A stretch of DNA of 64,000 nt from NCBI GenBank assembly GCA_003220225.1, contig QHRU01000035.1, forward strand, positions 124,001 to 188,000, written 5' to 3'. Positions 33,283 through 40,554 of the stretch are shown here, piece after piece. The DNA is from Candidatus Rokuibacteriota bacterium (lineage in GTDB: Bacteria; Methylomirabilota; Methylomirabilia; Rokubacteriales; CSP1-6). The translations under genes and the position numbers were made by a program. Position 1 is the first letter of the stretch. The number at the start of each line of letters is the position of its first letter. The notes under the pieces were generated by a model. That model had not been told where the DNA came from. It did no database searches and was given only the letters and a program-made list of their open reading frames with translations.

Positions 33283-34248
33283 CTATGAAGATTGGGGGGG
33301 TCGAGGCGACCCCCCCAATTCCCCCCCGGCTCGCGTCCCGCCCGACGACCGTCGCGTCGCTCCACCCGTCGTCAGCGCGACCCCGCCCAACACCAGAGTC
33401 ACACCGGCCACCTGCCAGGGGCCGATCGGCTCGCCGAGCAGCACCGCCGCCAGCGCCATCCCCACCAGCGGAGTGACGTTCAGGAAGATCGCCGCGCGGC
33501 TCGGTCCCACGCGCTCGACCGCCGCGTACCACCAGAGGTGCGCGATGGCGCCGAGGATCGCGTGGTAGACGAGCACGACCCATGCGACCGGTGAGGCCAG
33601 CCGCGGCCGCGGCATGAACGGCAGCGTGACGATCGCGAGCGGCACGAGCACGAGCGTGCCGCACACGTAGGCGCCCGTCGTCGCCAGCGACGGCGGCACC
33701 GTCGCGATCAGGCGCTTGCCGTAGACCGTGTACACCGTCCACGCGGTGAGCCCCAGCAACGTGAGGAAGTCGCCGAGGCGCCACTCCGAGGGCGCCAGCT
33801 CGGCCAGCTGCCCCTCGGTGACGACGAGCAGCACGCCGAGCATCGAGAGCGCGACGCCGGCCTGCTGCAGGCGCCGCAGCCGCTCGCCGAGATAGAGACG
33901 CGCGCCCAGCGCGATCATCACCGGCGAGGCGGCCTGCAGGATGGCCGCGTTCGCCGCCGTCGTCGTGTAGATGCCCCAGTAGGCGATGTGCATCGACAGC
34001 CCGACGCCGGCCACGCCCAGCACGACGAAGGCGCGCAGCGTCTCGGGCGTGGGCGCCCGCACGGCGTCGGCGCTCGAGCGCGCGAGCAGCGCGACCAGGA
34101 AGGTCGAGGCGACGATCGCGCGGGCGGCGGTGAGGAGCGTCGGCGGCAGATCGTCGAGGGCGAGCTTGGAGGTGGCGGGAAACGTGCCCCAGAGCGCCGC
34201 GATCAGCAGCAACGCGAGGTAGGCGCGCGTTTGACTGAGGCGGGGCAC
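33283..34248 (-). CDS. DMT-family (EamA) permease
   Basis: 321 residues with ten membrane helices in two EamA repeats. First repeat: YLALLLIAALWGTFPATSKLAL, ILQAASPVMIALGARLYLGERL (the conserved P and GE-x-L end). Second repeat: FLTLLGLTAWTVYTVYGKRL, IFLNVTPLVGMALAAVLLGEPI with the same ending. Small-metabolite export is the usual role; substrate unknown. Start GTG 34248 lies 6 bases after a TATCAT box shared with the divergent SRPBCC promoter. The 3' end is read through a G-run hairpin and converges on the peroxiredoxin gene. Confidence 0.87.
   Translation of the reverse strand: MPRLSQTRAYLALLLIAALWGTFPATSKLALDDLPPTLLTAARAIVASTFLVALLARSSADAVRAPTPETLRAFVVLGVAGVGLSMHIAYWGIYTTTAANAAILQAASPVMIALGARLYLGERLRRLQQAGVALSMLGVLLVVTEGQLAELAPSEWRLGDFLTLLGLTAWTVYTVYGKRLIATVPPSLATTGAYVCGTLVLVPLAIVTLPFMPRPRLASPVAWVVLVYHAILGAIAHLWWYAAVERVGPSRAAIFLNVTPLVGMALAAVLLGEPIGPWQVAGVTLVLGGVALTTGGATRRSSGGTRAGGELGGSPRPPQSS
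33291..33319. terminator. 13-bp G-run hairpin between convergent genes
   Basis: ATTGGGGGGGTCG and CGACCCCCCCAAT form a perfect 13-bp stem around a 3-nt AGG loop, 18 bases after the peroxiredoxin stop. There is no U tract. It also codes for the last residues of the DMT permease on the other strand. A related hairpin lies at 58464. Confidence 0.55.
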
Positions 34249-34253
34249 CCGCC

Positions 34254-34260
34254 TATGATA
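34254..34260. promoter_or_regulatory. Overlapping divergent -10 boxes (TATGAT / TATCAT)
   Basis: The heptamer TATGATA holds TATGAT on the plus strand (12 bases before ATG 34272) and TATCAT on the minus strand (6 bases before GTG 34248). The two promoters must compete for the same bases, and the minus transcript would be leaderless. Confidence 0.45.
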
Positions 34261-34271
34261 GCCCGCGCGTC

Positions 34272-34742
34272 ATGGCCGACCACGTCATGGAGTCGCGCGT
34301 GTGGCTGGCGCGGCCGCGTCCCGACGTCTTCGCGTTCCTCGCCGATCCCAGCAATCTCGCGCGCGTGATGCCGCCGGCCCTCCGCCTTCGCCTCCTCACG
34401 CCCGGTGTGCGAATGGACGCGGGCGCCGTGCTCGACTTCCGCCTCGCCTGGCTGGGCGTGCCGCTGCGCTGGCGGCTGTTCGTGCGTGAGTGGGATCCGC
34501 CCTATCGCTTCGTGGACGTGCAGGTCAATGGGCCGTATGCGCGCTGGGAGCACCGCCATCGGCTGCTGGAAGAGGGCGGCGGGACCTGGGTCGAGGACCG
34601 CGTGACCTACCGGCTGCCCGCCGGCCCGCTGGGCCGGGCCGCGCACGCGCTGCTGGTGGGCCACCAGCTCCGCGCGGCCTGGGCGTTCCGGCGTGAGCGG
34701 CTGATCGCGCTGCTGACGCCGGTCAGCGCGCCGGCAGGCTGA
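34272..34742 (+). CDS. SRPBCC-family (START-like) protein
   Basis: 156 residues of the SRPBCC/polyketide-cyclase fold: ESRVWLARPRPDVFAFLADPSNLARVMPP start, then RWRLFVREWDPPYRFVDVQVNGPYARWEHRHRL and GGTWVEDRVTYRLPAGPLGRAAHALL. Similar proteins are fused to or annotated as cell division inhibitor SulA-like or ligand-binding YfcH-type proteins (the F-x-D-x-Q-x-x-GPY-x-x-W-x-H motif). It binds a hydrophobic ligand by inference; none can be named. Its last 20 bases overlap the convergent di-iron gene. Confidence 0.8.
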   Translation: MADHVMESRVWLARPRPDVFAFLADPSNLARVMPPALRLRLLTPGVRMDAGAVLDFRLAWLGVPLRWRLFVREWDPPYRFVDVQVNGPYARWEHRHRLLEEGGGTWVEDRVTYRLPAGPLGRAAHALLVGHQLRAAWAFRRERLIALLTPVSAPAG

Positions 34743-35691
34743 TGCCGAGCCGCTCGAGCCGCGGCCGCACGCGGTCGCCGAGCAGCCCGATGCGGGCCAG
34801 GTTCTGCACCATCGAGGAATGCATGTCCTTGCGGAAATACTTCCGGAATGGCGCGAAGTCGTTGGAGGCGGCGGTCTCACGGCGGTAGCGACGAATCTCA
34901 TCCATCTCAGCCGGGCTGAACCCCATGTCCTGATACGCTTCCGCCGGGAAGAAGCCCGTGAGCGTTTTTTCGAGCGCGAAGCAGGTGTAGTCCTCGAGCT
35001 CGCGCCGCTCGCTCTCCGACGCCTCGGCCACCACGCGCGGCAGCGACAGCATGCCGAAGCCCATGTGCCGCGACTCGTCCTGGAGCACGCGCTTGCACAC
35101 CTCGGCGAGCACCGGGTCCTTGGCGCTCTCGCCCATCATCTTGAAGAGCGCCACCGCGAAGGTCTCCGCCACGAGCTGCAGGGCGATGGTCTTGAGGTAC
35201 CAGCGGCTCTCGGTGAGGATCGAGTCGAAGAGGTCGCGCTCGTTCTGGGGCACGCCGTAGCGGATGCCCACGCGCTCGGTGATGTAGCGGTCGAGCACCT
35301 CGTTGTGGCGGGCCTCGTCCATGACCTGGGTGGCCTGGAAGAACTTGTGGTCGGCGCCCTCGACGACGTCCACGAGCTGGCTGCACGCGAGCATCGCGCC
35401 CTGCTCGCCGTACATGAGGGTCGACAGCCGCCAGGCGGCGATGCGCCGGTTGAGCTCCACGCGCTGCGCTTCGGACAGTCGCTCCCAGAGCGACGAGCCG
35501 TAGATGTCGATCAGCTCGTCGGCGATGACGCGGCCGTCGGCCGGGGCGGGCTCCTTCCAGGGGATGTCCTTCGAGGCGTTCCACTGGTCGCGCTTGGCGT
35601 TCTCGTAGAGCCGGCGGAGGTCCATCTCGGCCGTGCTGTAGTCGTACTCGAACATCGTGGTCATCGTGGTCGGAATCGGCCGCGGCTGCAT
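34723..35691 (-). CDS. Ferritin-like di-iron protein (AurF/RNR-R2-like oxygenase)
   Basis: 322 residues, mainly helical. Di-iron ligand motifs appear in order: LMYGEQGAMLA (Glu), QVMDEARHNEVLDRYI (E-x-x-H), LVAETFAVALF (Glu) and CKRVLQDESRHMGFG (E-x-x-H). This two-times E...ExxH pattern defines ferritin-like oxygenases and N-oxygenases such as AurF. Substrate unknown. I start at ATG 35691 because CTGGAGGCGCGT precedes it; the longer track start (35745) overlaps a CATAAT -10 box. Confidence 0.83.
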   Translation of the reverse strand: MQPRPIPTTMTTMFEYDYSTAEMDLRRLYENAKRDQWNASKDIPWKEPAPADGRVIADELIDIYGSSLWERLSEAQRVELNRRIAAWRLSTLMYGEQGAMLACSQLVDVVEGADHKFFQATQVMDEARHNEVLDRYITERVGIRYGVPQNERDLFDSILTESRWYLKTIALQLVAETFAVALFKMMGESAKDPVLAEVCKRVLQDESRHMGFGMLSLPRVVAEASESERRELEDYTCFALEKTLTGFFPAEAYQDMGFSPAEMDEIRRYRRETAASNDFAPFRKYFRKDMHSSMVQNLARIGLLGDRVRPRLERLGISLPAR

Positions 35692-35743
35692 ACGCGCCTC
35701 CAGGGGAAACCGATGAGTTTCTGAAGGGAACTGGTCGGTTCCC

Positions 35744-35749
35744 ATTATG
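35744..35749 (-). promoter_or_regulatory. -10 element CATAAT for the di-iron gene
   Basis: CATAAT on the minus strand would start a transcript near 35737, giving about a 46-nt leader with a GGAGG ribosome site before ATG 35691. Confidence 0.35.
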
Positions 35750-35778
35750 CCGCGCCGGGTCCTGCCGGCGCAAGGTGA

Positions 35779-35784
35779 TAGGCT
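35779..35784 (+). promoter_or_regulatory. Extended -10 (TGaTAGGCT), leaderless-type promoter
   Basis: TAGGCT with a TGA just before it lies 8 bases upstream of ATG 35793 (nitrilase). Hexamer match is modest. Confidence 0.35.
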
Positions 35785-35792
35785 GGGACCGG

Positions 35793-36614
35793 ATGCGCCT
35801 GACGGTGTGCGAGCTTGCTGATGAAACCAAGCGCAGAGGTCACGCCTGGGCGGAACTGACTCGCCATCTCGACGCCTCCCCGACCGATATCCTGGTCCTC
35901 CCCGAAATGCCCTTCGTCGAGTGGACCGCCTTCACGAGCCGAACGTTCGATCCGAAGGTGTGGCAGCAAGCCCTCATCGACCACGACGCGATGGTCTCGC
36001 GCTTCAGCGAGCTCCGGGCAGAGGTCGTGCTCGCGTCCAGGCCCGTCGAGGATGCGGGTCGGCGGCTCAATCAAGGCTTCGCGTGGACGCGGGCGAACGG
36101 CTATCAGAGCAGTCGGAGCAAGGTGTACCTCCCCGATGGGCCCGACGGCTGGGAGGCGACGTGGTTCGATCGGGGAAGCCTCGAGACCTCTCCGCTGACC
36201 TGGAACGACGTACGGGTGGGTTTCCAGCTGTGCACCGAGATGCTGTTCACCGACCTCTCGTGGAGGATCGGGCGTGCCGACGCGCACATCATCGCCGCCC
36301 CGCGAGCCACCGGTGGACACCGCCGCTGGCGGCTCGCGGCGTCACTCATGGCCATCGTGTCGGGTTGCTTCGTCGCCTCGGCCAATCGCCGTTCCTACGC
36401 GCGAGATGACTTCGTGGGACAGAGCTGGATCGTCTCCCCCGAAGGCGACATCCTCGCCGAGACGACCGCGGAGGCGCCGATCGTCAGCGTTGACATCGAT
36501 GTCCGAGAGGCCACCTCTGCCAAGCGGACGTACCCGCGGAATCTCGCTCTGGGGGGTGACGGGTCGAAGCTCGGGGATGGCTTCACGCCGAGACACGACT
36601 GGCGCGGCCGGTGA
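35793..36614 (+). CDS. Carbon-nitrogen hydrolase (nitrilase superfamily)
   Basis: 273 residues. The Glu-Lys-Cys triad is visible: Glu in DILVLPEMPFVEW, Lys in SSRSKVYLPD, Cys in RVGFQLCTEMLF. The rest has ADAHIIAAPRATGG and SWIVSPEGDILAETTAEAPI, as in amidohydrolases of this superfamily. Substrate cannot be assigned. Start ATG 35793 is preferred to GTG 35775 because the domain begins MRLTVCEL. The stop overlaps the GTG of nfo. Confidence 0.85.
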   Translation: MRLTVCELADETKRRGHAWAELTRHLDASPTDILVLPEMPFVEWTAFTSRTFDPKVWQQALIDHDAMVSRFSELRAEVVLASRPVEDAGRRLNQGFAWTRANGYQSSRSKVYLPDGPDGWEATWFDRGSLETSPLTWNDVRVGFQLCTEMLFTDLSWRIGRADAHIIAAPRATGGHRRWRLAASLMAIVSGCFVASANRRSYARDDFVGQSWIVSPEGDILAETTAEAPIVSVDIDVREATSAKRTYPRNLALGGDGSKLGDGFTPRHDWRGR

Positions 36615-37474
36615 CCCGGGCTGCCGACGAGCTGGGCGCGCACGTGTCGGTCGCGGGCGGACTGGCCCTGGCGCCGGCGCGGGGCCGCGAGCTCGGCTGC
36701 GGCGCCATCCAGATCTTCCTCAAGAACCAGCGCCAGTGGGCGGCGCCGCCGCTCGACCCCGCCGCCGCCCGCGCGTTCCGCGTCGCCCGGCGGCGCGCCG
36801 GCATCCGGCACGCGTTCGCCCACGGCAGCTATCTCGTCAACCTCGCCACGCCGGTGCCCGCGGCCTGGCGGCAGGCCGTCGACACGTTCACGGACGAGCT
36901 GCAGCGCGCGGAGGCGCTCGGCCTCGGGTGCCTCGTCGTGCACCCGGGCTCGCACATGGGCGCCGGGCGGGAAGCCGGCCTCGACGCGGTGGCGCGGGCG
37001 GTGGACGAGGCGCTCGCACTCACGCCTCGCGCACGGGTGCGGGTGGCGCTCGAGAACACGGCCGGCGCGGGCCACGCGCTCGGCGGGACGTTCGAGGACC
37101 TGGCGGGCATCATCGGGCGCGTGCGCCGCTCCGAGCGGGTCGGCGTGTGCCTGGACACCTGCCATCTCTTCGTGGCCGGCTACGACATCCGCACGCCCGT
37201 GGGCTACTCGGCGGCCATCGAGCGCTGCGCGCGCACGGTCGGCCTCGGCCGCGTGCTCGCGTTCCACCTGAACGACGCCAGCGCCCCGCTCGGCTCCGGC
37301 CTCGACCGCCACGAGCACATCGGGCGCGGCCGGCTCGGGCTGCGTCCGTTCCGGCTGCTGCTGAACGACCCGCGCTTCGCGCGCATCCCCAAAGTGTTGG
37401 AGACGCCCAAGGAGCCCGAGCCGAGCGCCGATCTGAAGAACCTCGCGACGCTGCGCCGGCTGCGACGCGGCTAA
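36611..37474 (+). CDS. nfo: Deoxyribonuclease IV (endonuclease IV)
   Basis: 287-residue AP endonuclease, TIM barrel with three zinc sites: ELGAHVSVAGGLALA, GAIQIFLKNQRQW, HGSYLVNLATP, LVVHPGSHMG, VALENTAGAG, GVCLDTCHLFVAGYD, FHLNDAS, DRHEHIGRG and LETPKEP. It cleaves 5' of abasic sites in base excision repair, and so matches the endonuclease III gene next door. Start GTG 36611 overlaps the nitrilase stop (GTGA). Confidence 0.94.
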   Translation: MTRAADELGAHVSVAGGLALAPARGRELGCGAIQIFLKNQRQWAAPPLDPAAARAFRVARRRAGIRHAFAHGSYLVNLATPVPAAWRQAVDTFTDELQRAEALGLGCLVVHPGSHMGAGREAGLDAVARAVDEALALTPRARVRVALENTAGAGHALGGTFEDLAGIIGRVRRSERVGVCLDTCHLFVAGYDIRTPVGYSAAIERCARTVGLGRVLAFHLNDASAPLGSGLDRHEHIGRGRLGLRPFRLLLNDPRFARIPKVLETPKEPEPSADLKNLATLRRLRRG

Positions 37475-37490
37475 ATGTGCGCGCGATCGA

Positions 37491-37519
37491 GGGGTGGCCC
37501 GGCTTCGCCGGGCCGCCCC
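37491..37519 (+). terminator. Strong hairpin after nfo
   Basis: GGGGTGGCCCGGC and GCCGGGCCGCCCC pair over 13 bases (one G-U) around a TTC loop, just downstream of the nfo stop. No U tract. The following 75 bases up to the convergent nth gene hold further short GC hairpins and no gene. Confidence 0.5.
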
Positions 37520-37594
37520 GAGCGTTGGCCGGGGAGTCCCAGGGGGCGTAGCCCTCTCGCTTGAACGATCTGGGGCGCCATCTCGGGGCCCCCA

Positions 37595-38236
37595 TCAACG
37601 AGAGGTCGTGACGCCGACGCGGCGGCAGAGGGCGCTGACCGGGCACGTCGAGCAGCGCGGCGAGAGGGGCGTGCAGACGTTCTGGCCGAAGGCCACCAGC
37701 AGGTCGTTGTAACCGATCCAGAACCGCCGCGGCAGCCGCCCGCGCAGCGCCATCTCGGTCTGCTCCGGGTGGCGCGTGCGAACGTAGCCGAGCCGGTTGC
37801 TGATCCGGTGCACGTGCGTGTCCACGCAGATGCCGGGCTTGTTGAAGCCCATCGTCACCACGAGGTTGGCCGTCTTGCGGCCGACACCCTTGAGGGTGAG
37901 CAGGGCGTCGATGTCGTCCGGCACGCGCCCGCCGAAGCGCTCCAGCAGATCGCGGCACAGCCCGAGGATCACGCGTGCCTTCGTGCGATAGAAGCCGACC
38001 GGATAGATCAGCGTCTCGATCTGCCTCGCGGGCAGGCGCAGCATGGCGGCGGGCGTGTCGGCGAGCGCGAAGAGCCGCGCGGCGGCGGGGCCGGTCGTCG
38101 TGTCCTGCGTGCGCAGCGACAGGATGCAGGCCACGAGCACGCGGAAGGGGTCGCGCTGCTGCTCGGCGATCAGCGCCAGCGCGGTGCGGTTCCAGCGCGG
38201 CTTCGTCCGCCGCAGCCGGCGGATGACGCGCGCGAT
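37595..38236 (-). CDS. nth: Endonuclease III
   Basis: About 213 residues. HhH-GPD glycosylase/AP lyase: VLVACILSLRTQDTTT, LTLKGVGRKTANLVV (HhH with catalytic Lys), GICVDTHVHRISNRLG (catalytic Asp) and the 4Fe-4S loop CTPLSPRCSTCPVSALC (C-x6-C-x2-C-x5-C). The start is unresolved: no ATG, GTG or TTG lies between the upstream TPR stop and the core. I extend to ATC 38236, the codon nearest the upstream stop; CTG 38215 is the other option. It follows the TPR gene on the same strand by 2 bases, so translation may be coupled. Confidence 0.87.
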   Translation of the reverse strand: MARVIRRLRRTKPRWNRTALALIAEQQRDPFRVLVACILSLRTQDTTTGPAAARLFALADTPAAMLRLPARQIETLIYPVGFYRTKARVILGLCRDLLERFGGRVPDDIDALLTLKGVGRKTANLVVTMGFNKPGICVDTHVHRISNRLGYVRTRHPEQTEMALRGRLPRRFWIGYNDLLVAFGQNVCTPLSPRCSTCPVSALCRRVGVTTSR

Positions 38237-38238
38237 GT

Positions 38239-38976
38239 CTACCGCTTGTCCTTGATGGACTCGAGCAGCGTGCGGGCGCGTGGGGCGTCCTTGACGGTCC
38301 AATCCGCGACGATCCTGGGGGCGCGCTCCTGGAGCACGCGCGTCAATTCCTGCCGCGCCTCCGGGTAGCGCCCGGTGGAGATGTAGAGCCGGGCGAGGTC
38401 GACGCGCAGCACCGTGAAGCGCGGGTCGATGGCCAGGCCCTTCTTGAAGTAATCCTCGGCGCGGGCGCGGTCGCCGCCGGCGATCCGCGGCACCTCCATG
38501 TAGACGTTGCCGGCCAGCGAGTGGGCGCGGATGTTCTTGGGCTCGAGGGAGAGGATCGTGTCGATCTCGCGCTGGACGGTGGGCAGCAGGAAGAGCGAGC
38601 GCATGATGCCCTTCGTCTGGCCGTAGCGGGCTGTGTTGATCGCGTACCACACGTGGGCCTCGGCGTTCTTCGGCGCCAGCTCCACCGCGCGCTCGCCGAG
38701 CTGGCGGCCCTGGTCGTATGCCGCGAGCTTCTCGTCGTCGGTCTTCGCGCGAGTATCGCCCCAGAGGAAGTACACGTACGACAGCATGATCATCGTCTCG
38801 ACCTGGCGGTCCTTCGCGAGCGCCACCTCCAGCAGGCCCCGCGCGCGGTCGATCGCCGCCGGGTCTTCGTGGTAGCGGGCGACCAGCGTGTGCGCCGTCT
38901 CCACGGGCGTCTGCGCGACGGCGGCGGTGGCGACGGCGAGGATCACGGCGGCGACGGCGACGAGGCGCGCGGGCAT
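38239..38976 (-). CDS. Exported tetratricopeptide-repeat protein
   Basis: 245 residues with a signal peptide (LVAVAAVILAVATAAVAQT). Helical repeats follow: AIDRARGLLEVAL, MIMLSYVYFLWGDT, QGRQLGERAVELAPKNAEAHVWYAIN, EIDTILSLEPKNIRAHSLAGNVYMEV, YFKKGLAIDPRFTVLRVDLARLYISTGRYPEARQEL. The set resembles RMD/FAM82-like TPR proteins. Periplasmic scaffold or assembly role is inference. An extended -10 lies 7 bases before ATG 38976. Confidence 0.82.
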   Translation of the reverse strand: MPARLVAVAAVILAVATAAVAQTPVETAHTLVARYHEDPAAIDRARGLLEVALAKDRQVETMIMLSYVYFLWGDTRAKTDDEKLAAYDQGRQLGERAVELAPKNAEAHVWYAINTARYGQTKGIMRSLFLLPTVQREIDTILSLEPKNIRAHSLAGNVYMEVPRIAGGDRARAEDYFKKGLAIDPRFTVLRVDLARLYISTGRYPEARQELTRVLQERAPRIVADWTVKDAPRARTLLESIKDKR

Positions 38977-38983
38977 CGGCCGA

Positions 38984-38989
38984 ACTCTA
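38984..38989 (-). promoter_or_regulatory. Extended -10 (TGcTAGAGT), leaderless-type promoter
   Basis: On the minus strand TAGAGT preceded by TGC lies 7 bases before ATG 38976 of the TPR gene. Confidence 0.5.
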
Positions 38990-39030
38990 GCACGTTGACA
39001 GCCGCCGCCAGCGTCCACGATCCTCGCCGC

Positions 39031-39969
39031 GTGATCGCGATCGGCGTGCAGACGTGGGGCACCGACGTCGCGGCGCTGCGGCGCTACTGGGCCGCTGCCG
39101 ACGCGCTCGGCTACGCGCGCGTGACCTACGGCGACGGCCTCTGGGGCTGGACGCACGACGGCTGGACGCTGCTCGCCGCGCTGGCGCTCGAGACACGCCG
39201 CTGTCGCATCGGTCCCGCCGTGACCTATGCCTTCGACGCGGCCGCCCACCATCCCTCGTGGCTCGCCAAGCGCGCGGTGGCGATCGATCATCTCTCGCAG
39301 GGCCGTCTCGACCTGCGCTTCGCCGTGGGCGCCGAGGCGCCCGACGTCGCCGCGTCATGGGAGCGACACGGCATCGCGTACCCGCCGGCGCGCGAGCGGC
39401 TCGCGAGGCTCGAGGCCACGATCGATGCGATCCGGCGCCTGTGGGCGGGTGCGTCGGTGACGTCGCGGGCGCTCGGGCTTCGCGACGCTCGGATCGAGCC
39501 GCCGCCGGTTCAGCGCCCCGGCCCGCCCGTGTGGGTGGCGGCGATGGGACCGCGCGCGATCGCGCTCGCCGCACGCTGCGCCGACGGCTGGGAGGCGTCG
39601 TTCCTCGCGCCCGCCGCCTTCGCCGCGGCGGCCTCACGGCTCGACGCGGGGCTCGCGCCGGCGGGCCGGGCCCGCGGCGCCGTGCGCCGCTCCGTCGAGG
39701 TGGACGCGGCCCTCGCCGAGTCAGCGGAGGAGGCCGCGGCCGCCGTCGAGCGGTTCTGCGAGCGGCGGAACATCGCTCGCGATCACCCGCTGCTCGACGG
39801 GGCGCTCGTCGGTAATGCCGACGCCGTTCTCGCGCGGGCGCGCGCTTACGGCGAGGCGGGCGCGACGGACCTCATGGTGGGCTTCGCCGACTTTCCGGCC
39901 ACGGCGATGCTCGAGCAGTTCGCCACGCGCGTGCTCCCCGCGCTCACGGCGCAACCTCGCGTCCGGTGA
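39031..39969 (+). CDS. LLM-class flavin-dependent oxidoreductase
   Basis: 312 residues, luciferase-like TIM barrel: IAIGVQTWGTDVAALRRYW, ADALGYARVTYGDGLWGW, RIGPAVTYAFDAAAHHPSWLA, GRLDLRFAVGAEAPDVA and PVWVAAMGPRAIALAARCADGWE. Distinct from the LLM at 29.9 kb (low similarity outside the motifs). Start GTG 39031 is chosen because the first strand begins there; TTG 38995 is possible. The 3' end overlaps the convergent gene by 26 bases. Substrate unknown. Confidence 0.83.
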   Translation: MIAIGVQTWGTDVAALRRYWAAADALGYARVTYGDGLWGWTHDGWTLLAALALETRRCRIGPAVTYAFDAAAHHPSWLAKRAVAIDHLSQGRLDLRFAVGAEAPDVAASWERHGIAYPPARERLARLEATIDAIRRLWAGASVTSRALGLRDARIEPPPVQRPGPPVWVAAMGPRAIALAARCADGWEASFLAPAAFAAAASRLDAGLAPAGRARGAVRRSVEVDAALAESAEEAAAAVERFCERRNIARDHPLLDGALVGNADAVLARARAYGEAGATDLMVGFADFPATAMLEQFATRVLPALTAQPRVR

Positions 39970-40402
39970 GCACGGTCAAGGCCTTCAGGCGATCGGCGAC
40001 CGCGGAGGGCGGCTCCAGCGCGAGCGCCTCGGCGGCGGCGAGCAGGAGCCACGCGAGCATCTCCGCCGGTGTCGCCACGCCGCCGCGCGCCGAGGGCGGC
40101 GTGGCTTCGACGAGCTCTTGCAGCGCCAGCCGCACCTGCTCGCGCGCCCACGCCAGGGCGAGCGCGCCGGTCTTGTCGCCGCGCGTCGCCAGGAACGCGT
40201 GCGCGACGGCGCGCGACAGCGGCGCGTCGGGGGCGTAGGCGGCGGCGAGCGCGCGCAGCGCGCGCGGCAGCGCGTCGCGGCCGAGCCCGCCGAGCTCGCG
40301 TGCCAGCGCCAGGAGCCGTCGCTCCGCTTCGCTCGCCGTCGGCGGCGAGGGCCGGCGCGTGCGGCGAGCGGGGCGCGGCGCGACGTTGCGTCGACGCGGC
40401 AT
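39944..40402 (-). CDS. Hypothetical helical protein
   Basis: 152 residues, not recognised. The first 25 residues are Arg/Pro-rich; the rest is Ala/Leu-rich helix (RRLLALARELGGLG, PRALRALAAAYAPDAPLSRAVAHAF, AWAREQVRLALQELVEA, AEMLAWLLLAAAEALALEPP). The helical part is reminiscent of a TetR C-terminal domain without the DNA-binding domain, but that is weak. It has a good extended -10 box, which supports it as a real gene. Confidence 0.6.
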   Translation of the reverse strand: MPRRRNVAPRPARRTRRPSPPTASEAERRLLALARELGGLGRDALPRALRALAAAYAPDAPLSRAVAHAFLATRGDKTGALALAWAREQVRLALQELVEATPPSARGGVATPAEMLAWLLLAAAEALALEPPSAVADRLKALTVLTGREVAP

Positions 40403-40410
40403 CGCGCTCA

Positions 40411-40416
40411 AAGATA
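40411..40416 (-). promoter_or_regulatory. Extended -10 (TGcTATCTT), leaderless-type promoter
   Basis: Minus-strand TATCTT preceded by TGC, 8 bases before ATG 40402. Confidence 0.45.
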
Positions 40417-40554
40417 GCAGACGCCCCCCCTCAAGAATCACTTGAACTATCTCCGCCGAGGCCAGCGACCCTGGAGTAGCCGCCGCACGTTCCGTGATCG
40501 TGAGACGGCGGGGTCGGGGTGGCGGGGCTCGACTGCGAGGCGCGGGGCGCGGGG

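Noticed and set aside
33291-33319. G-quadruplex at the G7 run
   Set aside because: Only one G run per strand; four are needed. The pairing with the C7 run gives a much better explanation as a hairpin.
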